Source: Pseudomonadota bacterium (lineage in GTDB: Bacteria > Pseudomonadota > Alphaproteobacteria > Rhizobiales > Xanthobacteraceae). Taken from it: a stretch of 12,250 nucleotides of DNA. Below the pieces are notes generated by a model. That model saw only the letters and a program-made list of their open reading frames with translations. It was not told the DNA's origin and ran no database searches. Shown here one piece after another: positions 1-6,653 of this stretch; position 1 is the first letter of the stretch; every line of letters starts with the position of its first letter. The stretch spans positions 1-12,250 of the forward strand of contig JAJYAH010000127.1 in assembly GCA_021779635.1 (NCBI GenBank), in the 5' to 3' direction. The translations under genes and the position numbers were made by a program.

Positions 1-756
1 CCGCGGATTCCGGCGGCGGCGCTGGCCATCCCCGACGCGGATCAGATCGAACGTCTGGCGGCGCAGGGTCCGGTGAGGATCCGGCTTCTGCTGACACCAA
101 CGGTTCGCGAGAACGCGCCGTCCTGGAACGTCGTCGGCGAGATCAAGGGTCGTGAGCGTCCGGATGAGATTGTTCTCATCGGTGGACATCTCGATTCCTG
201 GGATCTGGGCACCGGCGCCACCGATGACGGCGCCGGCACCGCCATCGTCTTCGGCGCCGCGCGGCTGATCGCCGGGCTGCCGCAGCGTCCTAGCCGCACG
301 ATCCGTGTCGTTCTGTTCGGCGCCGAGGAGATGAATTTCAGCGGGGCTGCCTATGCCCGAGCCCACGAAGGAGAAGCCGGTAAGATCGTGGTGGCCGGCG
401 AGGCTGATTTCGGGGCACGGAATGTATATTCCGTGCAGCTTCCAGGCGCCGCCGCCGGCAGTGACTTCGGCCGCATGCTCGATCGGACAATTGCGCCGCT
501 CGGCGCTAACCTCGATCACCGACCCGCACTCGGCGGCGGAGACGACATCCGAGAGCTACAGAAGGCCGGCGTGCCGGTGGTATCACTGCGCCAAGACGGA
601 CTCGATTATTTCGACACCCATCACACCGCAGACGACACGCTCGACAAGATCGATCCAAAGCAGCTCGACCAGGCGGTCGCAGTGTGGTCGGCCTTCACCT
701 ATCTTGCCGCTGCATCGCACGTGGATTTCAGGAGCCTCGCACCAACGGCAAAATAG
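1..756 (+). CDS. M28-family zinc aminopeptidase, 5' truncated by window edge
   Basis: The open frame runs from base 1 to a TAG at 754-756, giving 251 residues with no start in the window; the GTG at 73 is internal. Counting from base 1, the M28 motifs appear in order: GGHLDSWD (63-65, H63 and D65) followed by GATDDGAG (D75/D76), GAEE (E109 catalytic base, E110 zinc ligand), EADFG (D136) and a late DTHHTADDT (H207/H208). These fit the two-zinc site of M28 peptidases. The stretch before residue 30 looks like the end of a PA-type insert, as in carboxypeptidase Q-like enzymes of about 450 residues, so roughly the N-terminal half is missing. Members are usually exported and cleave N-terminal residues or dipeptides; the export signal would lie outside the window. 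Exact substrate unknown. Confidence 0.9.
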   Translation, partial: PRIPAAALAIPDADQIERLAAQGPVRIRLLLTPTVRENAPSWNVVGEIKGRERPDEIVLIGGHLDSWDLGTGATDDGAGTAIVFGAARLIAGLPQRPSRTIRVVLFGAEEMNFSGAAYARAHEGEAGKIVVAGEADFGARNVYSVQLPGAAAGSDFGRMLDRTIAPLGANLDHRPALGGGDDIRELQKAGVPVVSLRQDGLDYFDTHHTADDTLDKIDPKQLDQAVAVWSAFTYLAAASHVDFRSLAPTAK

Positions 757-982
757 CTCAAAACGATCGCGCCTGCCGTGAGTCCCTGGACATATTCCCG
801 GTGTTTGATCACAGCTCGGTCACGACGCCACGATTCATGTTCGACGTCGCCGCGATCGCGCCAATATCGAAGACCGCTGAGGCGACCCTCTATCAAGCCT
901 GCGCAATTGTTTGAAGGCGACGAGCCTGAACAGGCAGGGGACTTTAATCAAAGAGGCCGCCAGCTGAGGCGACCAAAGAAAA
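757..982. other. Intergenic stretch without a recognisable gene
   Basis: I see no convincing coding region on either strand; short open frames here have no family features. The only structure seen is a 12-base direct repeat, GCTGAGGCGACC, at 876-887 and 963-974. The second copy lies just outside the T-tract of the neighbouring minus-strand terminator. The M28 peptidase gene ends at 756, and I see no T-tract hairpin serving it. Confidence 0.5.
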
Positions 983-1017
983 AGCCCCGCCTGAGGGAAT
1001 CATCCCAAAGCGGGGCT
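983..1017 (-). terminator. Rho-independent terminator, minus strand
   Basis: Read on the minus strand, AGCCCCGC (1017-1010) and GCGGGGCT (990-983) form a perfect 8-bp GC-rich stem. The 19-nt loop contains its own small GGGA/TCCC stem. The stem is followed by TTTTCTTT (982-975), the expected T-tract. Upstream on this strand lies the decayed HupE gene, so this may once have ended that gene, or it may end a small RNA that starts between the two. No plus-strand T-tract follows, so it does not serve the M28 gene. Confidence 0.8.
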
Positions 1018-1107
1018 AAGTCACAATGGAGGACACGCGCCATTCACGCGTGTCGTCACAAAAGGTCTCATAAAATCGGAGCGGGCGCGACCCGACTTTG
1101 GGATGAT
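999..1107 (-). promoter_or_regulatory. Candidate alternative RNA fold (anti-terminator-like) or small RNA
   Basis: On the minus strand the segment 1107-1091 (ATCATCCCAAAG-T-CGGG) is complementary over 16 bp, with one bulged base at 1095, to 1014-999 (CCCGCTTTGGGATGAT). The second segment contains most of the 5' arm and part of the loop of the terminator at 983-1017. The two pairings therefore exclude each other, as in an attenuator. Between the partners is a further perfect 8-bp hairpin, GACACGCG/CGCGTGTC at 1032-1039 and 1047-1054, with a 7-nt loop. The complementarity is directly visible; any regulatory role or transcript is inference. No gene is evident just downstream on this strand, so a stand-alone small RNA is as likely as an attenuator. 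Confidence 0.4.
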
Positions 1108-1140
1108 GGGAAGCGGTCCAGCGCCGCCGGTATTAGTCCT

Positions 1141-1728
1141 CGCAGAGGCGAAACCGAAGCCATGGATCAACCCGAACACGAAGGTGTCGCGCCAGCGACG
1201 GTCGACGTTGCGGGAAAAAAGTTCCCGACCGCCACGTAGACGATCGAGGCGGCGATCGCCGGCTCCACGATCGAGCTCGGGATGACGACGATCTGCAGGG
1301 TCGCGAGTGACGACGCTATGGAATGCGCTAACGTGAAGGCGGTGACGATCTTGATGACCGGCCAGAGTGTGCGTGCCCACGACACGACTGCGATCAGGAA
1401 TGCGATGTGATCGTAGCCGAGAAAAATGTGCTTGATGCCAGCTTTGAGGTAGCTTCGGATTACGTCGAACAGAACGGGTGGCGGAGCGGTCAGCCTCAGA
1501 TCGCTGGCACGACCAGGCGAGGCGAGCGATAACCCCATCCTGATCGGGATCGACCTTGACGGGCCCGGCCTGGCAAGGCGTGCCGTCGGTGCCCTGGACC
1601 AGAGCGTGCGTCGTAATATAGCCGGCGATCGGACCGGACGACGCGGCAAGCCGCGTGGCGTCAACGATATCTTTCTTAGGCCGGATTGGATCAGTGCAAG
1701 CGCGCGTCGCTGCGATGTTGCTATCGGA
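1141..1728 (-). pseudogene. Decayed HupE/UreJ_2-like gene, paralogue of the gene at 6650-7762
   Basis: Translating the minus strand gives three consecutive blocks matching the intact HupE-like protein, each in a different frame. Block one (about 1728-1507) has TTHALVQGTDGTPCQAG and VDPDQDGVIARLAWSC, matching residues about 54-124. Block two (about 1503-1220) has APPPVLFDVIRSYLKAG, HIFLGYDHIAFLI and IVEPAIAASIVYVAVGNFF. Block three (about 1220-1141) has FSRNVDRRWRDTF and HGFGFASA. About 125 bp, equivalent to codons 125-167, is missing between blocks one and two (junction near 1502-1507). A base is missing from the A6 tract at 1215-1220 between blocks two and three. The start, signal peptide and last 80-odd residues are absent. 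Over one 60-base stretch compared by eye, identity to the intact copy is about 79%, with most differences at third codon positions, so the copy diverged as a working gene before it decayed. Confidence 0.88.
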
Positions 1729-1791
1729 TAACCTATGCGTAGGGGTCGTTGATCAAGACCGATAGTTTGTACAATTTATTGCATCCCTGTT

Positions 1792-1807
1792 CAGTTGGCA
1801 CCAACTG
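1792..1807. repeat. 16-bp palindrome, possible operator
   Basis: CAGTTGG and CCAACTG form perfect 7-bp inverted arms around a central CA. It lies in a gene-free stretch about 65 bp upstream of where homology of the decayed HupE gene begins (minus strand) and about 510 bp before the plus-strand operon. The size and symmetry fit a dimeric regulator site. No regulator can be assigned. Confidence 0.35.
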
Positions 1808-1947
1808 CTGTGTGCCAAAACGTCGTCATGGGTTACGTCTTGCATCCAACCGAGCCATTTACGGTCCGGGTTACGGTTTCAGGCGCATTCTGGTCAGCGG
1901 CGTCGCGTCCCGTTACATGAAGCTGGCCTCACCGTGACGGCTGGCCC

Positions 1948-1970
1948 ATCACACGCGATATCGCTGTGAT
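1948..1970. repeat. 23-bp near-perfect palindrome, possible operator or cruciform
   Basis: ATCACA (1948-1953) and TGTGAT (1965-1970) are perfect inverted arms around the 10-bp palindrome GCGATATCGC (1955-1964). A single unpaired C at 1954 breaks the symmetry, so 22 of 23 bases fit the palindrome. It lies about 350 bp upstream of the Gld-type operon. The outer arms are TCACA...TGTGA, the reverse arrangement of a CRP half-site pair, so I do not call it a CRP site. There is no T-tract on either side, which argues against a terminator. Confidence 0.4.
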
Positions 1971-2176
1971 CGACCCACCGGTCATGTCACGTTGACTGAC
2001 CAGTGAAGGACGTGATCAAGTCAGAGGTGAGTGGATTTCCTCACTCCAGCTTGAGGATGTCGCGTTCTCATTTCGCCCGAAGGGAAAAAGCTCGGCTACG
2101 CCCGACCAACGAGAAGATTGTGGTCTTGCAAAGCCGGGATCGCCGGAATGCGTGCGATCTTGAATTTAACATTTCC

Positions 2177-2200
2177 GCGGCGTAGCCTGTAGCTAGCCGC
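2177..2200 (+). other. Hairpin in the leader of the Gld-type operon
   Basis: GCGGC (2177-2181) and TAGC (2183-2186) pair with GCTA (2192-2195) and GCCGC (2196-2200). This gives a 9-bp stem with one bulged G and a 5-nt loop. It ends exactly before an ATG at 2201 and about 120 nt before the preferred start at 2321. There is no T-tract, so it is not a terminator; it may be a leader structure or chance. Confidence 0.3.
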
Positions 2201-2320
2201 ATGAAGGCCGACCTAGAGCGACTAAAAGGCGGCAAAGGGAGGAGCGGATGTGCCGGCGCGCAACATGCTATCGCCGAGGTGTCGGAGCATGATCGGGACC
2301 GAACACCTGAAAGGCCCTCA

Positions 2321-3271
2321 ATGAGGGCGCCGGTCGTTGACGTGCAAAACCTGGTCAAGTGGTACGGTCCGCGTCTCGCGGTACGGGACGTATCGTTTTC
2401 CGTTGCCGAAGGTGAAGTGGTTGGGCTGCTCGGCCCGAACGGTTCGGGCAAGAGCACCATTTTTAGAATTTTGACCGGTTATCTCGTGCCGACGACCGGC
2501 TCCGCAGCCGTGGCCGGCCGCGATGCGACGACCGAATCCCTCGCCTTGCGACATCAAGTCGGGTATGTGCCGGAGGATGCGCCGCTCTACGATCACATGC
2601 GGGTCAACGAACATCTGCGGTTCATGGCGAATCTCAAGGGGCTGTTCGGGCGCGCCGCCGCTCTGGCCATTGGGACCGTTGCGGAGCGTCTGCAGCTCCA
2701 TGCCATGGCGGAGGTCCCGATCGGGAAGCTGTCGAGGGGCTATCGGCAGCGCGTCGCCATCGGCCAGGCGCTGCTCAACGATCCAAAGCTGCTCATTCTC
2801 GACGAGCCGACCAGTGGGCTCGATCCCAGCCAGGTCATCGCCATCCGCGATCTGATACGAGAGCTGGCCGGCAAGCGGACTGTTCTGATGGCCACCCACG
2901 TGCTACCCGAGATCGAGCAGATCGCAAGCCGGGTGATGATCCTGCTCAACGGCAGGCTTCTCACAACCGACGCACTGGCCCAGCCGATCGATGGTCAACG
3001 GCTGCGTTTGCAAGTCGCGGGACCGGAACCCAAGGTACGCGAAGCCATCGCGGCCGTACCCGGGGTACGCTCGATTGTCGTCGAACCTCAGTCCGGCGGC
3101 CCTGACCTGCGTTATCTGGTGGAGGCCGAGCAGCGTCCGGAAGTGGCGCAGCAATTGGCCGCGGCACTAGTGGGGCGCGGGCTGGCGCTGTCCGAACTCA
3201 CCACCCTGCGGCCCGATCTCGAGCGCACTTTTTTAGAACTGACCCGACAACCGAGCGAGGCCGCCGCGTGA
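2321..3271 (+). CDS. Gld-type ABC transporter ATP-binding protein
   Basis: This 316-residue ATPase energises the ABC-2 permease encoded directly downstream, acting at the inner face of the cytoplasmic membrane. Seen in order: Walker A GPNGSGKST (38-46), a Q-loop region reading GYVPEDAPLY, signature LSRGYRQRV, Walker B LLILDEPTSGLDP and H-loop ATHVLPEIE. A C-terminal extension of about 90 residues ends in LERTFLELT, as in the DUF4162-like tail of ABC-2 exporter ATPases. The LSxGYRQRV signature is typical of the GldA branch. The ATG at 2321 is preferred because AAAGG lies 7 bases upstream and the family begins close to this point; an in-frame ATG at 2201 would add 40 unrelated residues. The stop overlaps the next gene by four bases (GTGA). 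Confident for class; the transported substrate is unknown. Confidence 0.93.
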   Translation: MRAPVVDVQNLVKWYGPRLAVRDVSFSVAEGEVVGLLGPNGSGKSTIFRILTGYLVPTTGSAAVAGRDATTESLALRHQVGYVPEDAPLYDHMRVNEHLRFMANLKGLFGRAAALAIGTVAERLQLHAMAEVPIGKLSRGYRQRVAIGQALLNDPKLLILDEPTSGLDPSQVIAIRDLIRELAGKRTVLMATHVLPEIEQIASRVMILLNGRLLTTDALAQPIDGQRLRLQVAGPEPKVREAIAAVPGVRSIVVEPQSGGPDLRYLVEAEQRPEVAQQLAAALVGRGLALSELTTLRPDLERTFLELTRQPSEAAA

Positions 3272-3969
3272 GGCAATTTCTGGCGCTGCTGGTCAAGGAG
3301 GAAAAGGCCCTCTTCACCTCTCCGATCGCCTATGTGCTGATCGCCGTGTTCCTGTTGATCATGGGTTACAGCTTCACCCTAGCTCTCTTTATCAGCCATA
3401 CGATGACGCTGGTTCACATGTTCTTCCAGATTTTCGTGCTGTTCCTGCTCACGGTGCCGATCATCACCATGCGGCTCATCGCGGAGGAACGGAAGTTGCG
3501 CACGATGGAGGTCCTGCTCACCTCGCCGATAACCGAAACCCAGATCATAGTTGCAAAGTTCGCGGCAAGCATGAGCCTCATCGTACTGATGCTGATATTG
3601 TCCGGCGCCTATGCAATCGTGCTCGCTATCTATGGAGACCCTGATTGGGGGCCGATCTTCAGCGGTTATCTCGGCCTCGTGCTGTTCGGCGCGGCGCTTG
3701 TCGGGTTCGGCCTGCTCACGTCGGCGCTGACCAACAACCAGATCATCGCCGCTCTCTTGTCATTGAGCTTCTTCCTGCTGTTGTGGATCATCGACGAATA
3801 TGGCTATCTGCTTCCCGACCCCTTCGACGCGCTGCTGGTCAACATGTCGCTCTCGGTGCATTTCAAGCCGTTCGCGACCGGATCGATGTATTTGACCGAT
3901 GTCGCCTACTTTCTGAGCGCGACGATGCTCAGCCTGTTCCTGAGTGTCCGCGCGCTGGCGTGGCGCTGA
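3268..3969 (+). CDS. ABC-2 type permease, GldF-like
   Basis: This 233-residue integral membrane protein is the predicted membrane partner of the preceding ATPase. Six hydrophobic segments are visible, near residues 18-40, 45-70, 97-122, 128-152, 155-178 and 208-230. The conserved cytoplasmic motif AEERKLRTMEVLLTSPI after the second segment is the hallmark of GldF-like and related ABC-2 permeases, and the N-terminus KEEKALFTSPIAYVL also fits the family. The start is a GTG at 3268 overlapping the TGA of the ATPase gene (GTGA), which suggests translational coupling. Homologues act in gliding in Bacteroidetes, but that role is not expected here, so I give no gliding gene symbol. The GldG-like gene follows after 18 bases. 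Confidence 0.92.
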   Translation: MRQFLALLVKEEKALFTSPIAYVLIAVFLLIMGYSFTLALFISHTMTLVHMFFQIFVLFLLTVPIITMRLIAEERKLRTMEVLLTSPITETQIIVAKFAASMSLIVLMLILSGAYAIVLAIYGDPDWGPIFSGYLGLVLFGAALVGFGLLTSALTNNQIIAALLSLSFFLLLWIIDEYGYLLPDPFDALLVNMSLSVHFKPFATGSMYLTDVAYFLSATMLSLFLSVRALAWR

Positions 3970-3987
3970 CGCGGCCGGGGGATCAAC

Positions 3988-5595
3988 ATGTCACGCGGCT
4001 TTTCATGGTTTTTCATCCTGGTGCTGGCAGCCACCGCGCTCGTCTTCGGCGCTCTCGGCATCTCGCATCATTGGGACGAGCGCGGCTCCAACCTGCTCTT
4101 CTTCGGGAGCTGGTGTGCCGCCATGCTCATGCTGTTCGCGCTTGGGCTTCAACTCCCGATGCGGATCGCCGGTTCGCGGGCGAGAGCGATGCTGTACAAC
4201 GCCGCGCTAGCGATCGGCGCCATCGTTGTGGTCTATCTGGCGAACGTCGCGATGTTCCGCCACGATGTCTATGTGGACGCGACCCGCGAAGCCGCAAATA
4301 CACCGCCACCACAGTTTGAATCGGTGCTGGACGGTCTGAGCAGCGACGTCTCGCTGACCTATTTCTACAACCATTCGGACCGGAACGCGATCGACGCCAA
4401 GGACCTGCTGACGGTCGCCGCGCGGCAGAATCCGCACTTCCATTTCTTCCCCGTCGACATCGACAAGGAGCCCGCGAAGGCGCGGGCTTTCGGGGCGCGG
4501 GCCTATAACACCGTGGTGGTGGAGACGGACGGCCGGCGCGTTGTCGTCGAGAATACCGCGGATCTCGCCCAGATAGCCTTTGCGACCCTCCGGGTTCTGA
4601 AAAGGAAGGTCGATGTTATTTGTTTGATCACCGGCCATGGCGAGAGCGTTCCCCAGGGGCCGCCACACTTCCATTATAGTCATATTGAAACCCTGCGGGG
4701 CCACGAGACGCCGGGCGCGGGAGACCTTCTGCAAGGCGACACCGACGGTCTCGACAGGCTGGAGCTTGCACTGACGACGCTGGGCTATACGGTCCGCGCG
4801 ACTGCGCTAACGAGCCTTTCGGCCGTTCCGCCTGACTGCAGCGTAGTCGCCGAGGTCGGCCCTCGGCAGGCATATGCCCCGGCGGAAGCAGCCCTACTGT
4901 CCGATTATCTGGCGCGCGGCGGCCGGCTGCTGGCCATGATTGACCCCGAATTTCCCCTGCAGGGCGGGCTTGGCGATCTCTTTGGCAAACTTGGACTCGC
5001 CTCGGACCCCGCCATCGTGATTGATCCGCTCAATCACTCTGGATCGGATAACGACAAGGTCGCGGTGCCCTACTATCCGCCACACCCGATCACGCGACGG
5101 ATCGCCTTGACCATTTTTCCGAACGCGCGACCGATCCGTGTCGGCGCGGCTCCGCCCGGCGTCAATACGACCATTCTCGCCAGCAGCAGCAAGGACAGCT
5201 ATTTACGCCCCGTCTCGCAAGCACCGGCGGCAACCGAATCGGCCGGGTCAGACGCATCGCACGGCCCGGCGGTACTGGCGGTCGCGGTCGAAGGGCGCTG
5301 GCCCGGCGGTGCCGCCGACCAGACAAAACCATTCCGGCTTGTCCTGGTCGGCAACAGCAACTTCGCCGCCAATTCCTATTTTCCGTACGTCTCGAACGGC
5401 GATCTCGCAGTCGAGATGGTGCGATGGCTGGCCGAGGACGAAACGAGGCCGGCAGCCAAACCGCAATCCTTCAACCCCGCGCAACAGATCACGCTGACGA
5501 GAGACCAGATGCGCACCGTGTTCCTCGCCGTCGAGGTGCTGTTGCCTCTCAGCGTCATGCTACTGGGGGGCGCGGTCTGGTGGAAACGACGTTGA
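3988..5595 (+). CDS. GldG-like ABC transporter auxiliary protein
   Basis: This 535-residue protein has three hydrophobic segments near residues 6-25, 36-57 and 68-90 and a final one near 509-531 before a WWKRR tail. The large middle part is therefore probably on the outer face of the membrane. The middle resembles the GldG / ABC-transporter auxiliary family: YVDATR (95-100), VSLTYFYN, then FFPVDIDKEP, ITGHGE (214-219), an ALTTLGYTV segment, YLARGGRLLAMIDP and LVLVGNSNFAANSYF near 451-465. Such proteins accompany Gld-type ATPase and permease genes, but their biochemistry is poorly known. Unusual is a histidine cluster after ITGHGE: H217, H227, H229, H232 and H239. The ATG at 3988 has GGGGGA about 6 bases upstream. 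The end overlaps the next gene. Confidence 0.88.
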   Translation: MSRGFSWFFILVLAATALVFGALGISHHWDERGSNLLFFGSWCAAMLMLFALGLQLPMRIAGSRARAMLYNAALAIGAIVVVYLANVAMFRHDVYVDATREAANTPPPQFESVLDGLSSDVSLTYFYNHSDRNAIDAKDLLTVAARQNPHFHFFPVDIDKEPAKARAFGARAYNTVVVETDGRRVVVENTADLAQIAFATLRVLKRKVDVICLITGHGESVPQGPPHFHYSHIETLRGHETPGAGDLLQGDTDGLDRLELALTTLGYTVRATALTSLSAVPPDCSVVAEVGPRQAYAPAEAALLSDYLARGGRLLAMIDPEFPLQGGLGDLFGKLGLASDPAIVIDPLNHSGSDNDKVAVPYYPPHPITRRIALTIFPNARPIRVGAAPPGVNTTILASSSKDSYLRPVSQAPAATESAGSDASHGPAVLAVAVEGRWPGGAADQTKPFRLVLVGNSNFAANSYFPYVSNGDLAVEMVRWLAEDETRPAAKPQSFNPAQQITLTRDQMRTVFLAVEVLLPLSVMLLGGAVWWKRR

Positions 5596-6653
5596 GATCC
5601 GGGGCGAGAAATGTCGCATTGTGGGCCTGCGCCGCGCTGATGGTCGCGCTGCTCGCGGCTCTGGCCTTGTCGGGGCGGTCGCCGGGGGGCCTGCCCGAAC
5701 TGAATTTCACGCCGCAAGGGATCGTGGCCGCAACTCCCTCTGCCGTAACCGCCGCCGAGATCAGGACCAGCCGGGAGCGCATCGGTTTCCGCCGCGCCAA
5801 GGACGGCGCGTGGAGCTTCGAGCGGTCGAACACACCCGTCCCCAAGGAGCTCGCTTCGCATCTCGATCTGGCGCTGCAATTCATGCACGTCTCGGAACCG
5901 GCGCGAAGCCTCGATCCGGGCGACTACGACGTTGCAAACTTCGCCGAATTCGGGCTCGATCCCCCAGCTTACCTTGTCTCGCTGGAGCAGGCCGATGGAT
6001 CCGTGATCGTTGCGGATTTCGGCACGCTGAACCCGTCGGGTACGTCGCAGTATTTGAGACTGGTGGGTCAGCCCACGGTCTACATGATGCCACGCCATGT
6101 CGGAACGGAGTGGGAGGTCACGGCCGACATGGCGAGACGCATTCTGCCGCCCGAAACCGGCAGCGGCGACGAGAATGCCAAGCGGCTGACGGCTCTGCTG
6201 CTCCCCGCATCGATCGACCGGATTTGGGCGATCGAGATAGTGATCCAGGGGAAATTACAGCGCCTGGAGCGAGACAGCGCCGGAAACTGGCTCCTCCATA
6301 CCGGCCAGCATACCCACGCCGGCAACACCGACACGCACATCGCCGATCCCGACAAGGCGCGTATCATCGCGACAGCGCTGGCGGCGCTCGACCAGACCCA
6401 GATCGAAATGGTAGTAGCGAAACATCCGGGCGAGGCGGAGCTCGAACGATACGGCCTGAACCAGCCGGAGATGATCGCGCTGATGTACGCCCGCGACAGC
6501 TCTTCACCGCTGGTGCGCCTGGCGATCGGCAATGTGAGCGGCGATGGCTTCAGCCGCTACGCACGACTTGCGGGGGGCGACGTCGTGACCATCGCGGCTT
6601 ACACGGCGACCAACATGGTTCAGCTTTTGAAAGCGGTCGGGGCCGCTTCGTGA
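5580..6653 (+). CDS. DUF4340-like membrane-anchored protein
   Basis: This 357-residue protein has one N-terminal hydrophobic anchor (about residues 11-31) followed by a long soluble part, probably periplasmic. DUF4340-type proteins typically follow gldG-like genes. Repeated short units support this: GFRRAKDGAWSFER near 69-82, then later GNWLLHTG and an AD-rich helix, and FGLDPPAYLVSL and YGLNQPEMIALMY, which are characteristic of the fold. The function of the family is not established. The second unit contains four histidines in 14 residues (H240, H244, H246, H253). The start chosen is GTG at 5580, overlapping the previous gene by 16 bases, with a G-rich stretch at 5565-5571 upstream; TTG at 5592 (TTGA overlap) is a possible alternative. 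The end overlaps the HupE-like gene by four bases. Confidence 0.82.
   Translation: METTLRSGARNVALWACAALMVALLAALALSGRSPGGLPELNFTPQGIVAATPSAVTAAEIRTSRERIGFRRAKDGAWSFERSNTPVPKELASHLDLALQFMHVSEPARSLDPGDYDVANFAEFGLDPPAYLVSLEQADGSVIVADFGTLNPSGTSQYLRLVGQPTVYMMPRHVGTEWEVTADMARRILPPETGSGDENAKRLTALLLPASIDRIWAIEIVIQGKLQRLERDSAGNWLLHTGQHTHAGNTDTHIADPDKARIIATALAALDQTQIEMVVAKHPGEAELERYGLNQPEMIALMYARDSSSPLVRLAIGNVSGDGFSRYARLAGGDVVTIAAYTATNMVQLLKAVGAAS

Larger units (their letters stand above)
1729..2320. other. Long intergenic region upstream of the Gld-type operon
   Basis: There is no convincing gene on either strand; the small open frames show no family features. The region holds two strong palindromes (1792-1807 and 1948-1970), a hairpin at 2177-2200 and the leader of the operon starting at 2321. 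A weak promoter-like pair, TTGAAT at 2160-2165 with TAGCCT 17 bases later, can be picked out but is not persuasive. The open frame upstream of 2321 continues back to an ATG at 2201, but its 40 residues are low in family character and are better read as untranslated leader. Confidence 0.5.

Noticed and set aside
1167..1664. 165-residue minus-strand open frame taken as a real HupE-like gene
   Set aside because: Its first part is out of frame with the homologous block and its last part shifts frame again, so it is one piece of a decayed gene and not an intact product.
1948..1970. CRP/FNR-type binding site
   Set aside because: The half-sites are in the reverse order (TCACA then TGTGA) and the spacing does not fit.
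2201..2320. N-terminal extension of the ABC ATPase from ATG 2201
   Set aside because: The 40 extra residues show no family resemblance, whereas the ATG at 2321 has a ribosome site and begins where the ATPase family normally begins.
4618..5595. Gliding motility machinery
   Set aside because: Only the ABC part resembles Gld proteins; no other gliding genes are here and the likely host group does not glide, so gld symbols were not assigned.
5621..6649. Long upstream extension of the HupE-like frame (to 713 residues)
   Set aside because: This part is the shadow of the DUF4340-like gene; it has no signal peptide or family features, while the GTG at 6650 starts a clear signal peptide.
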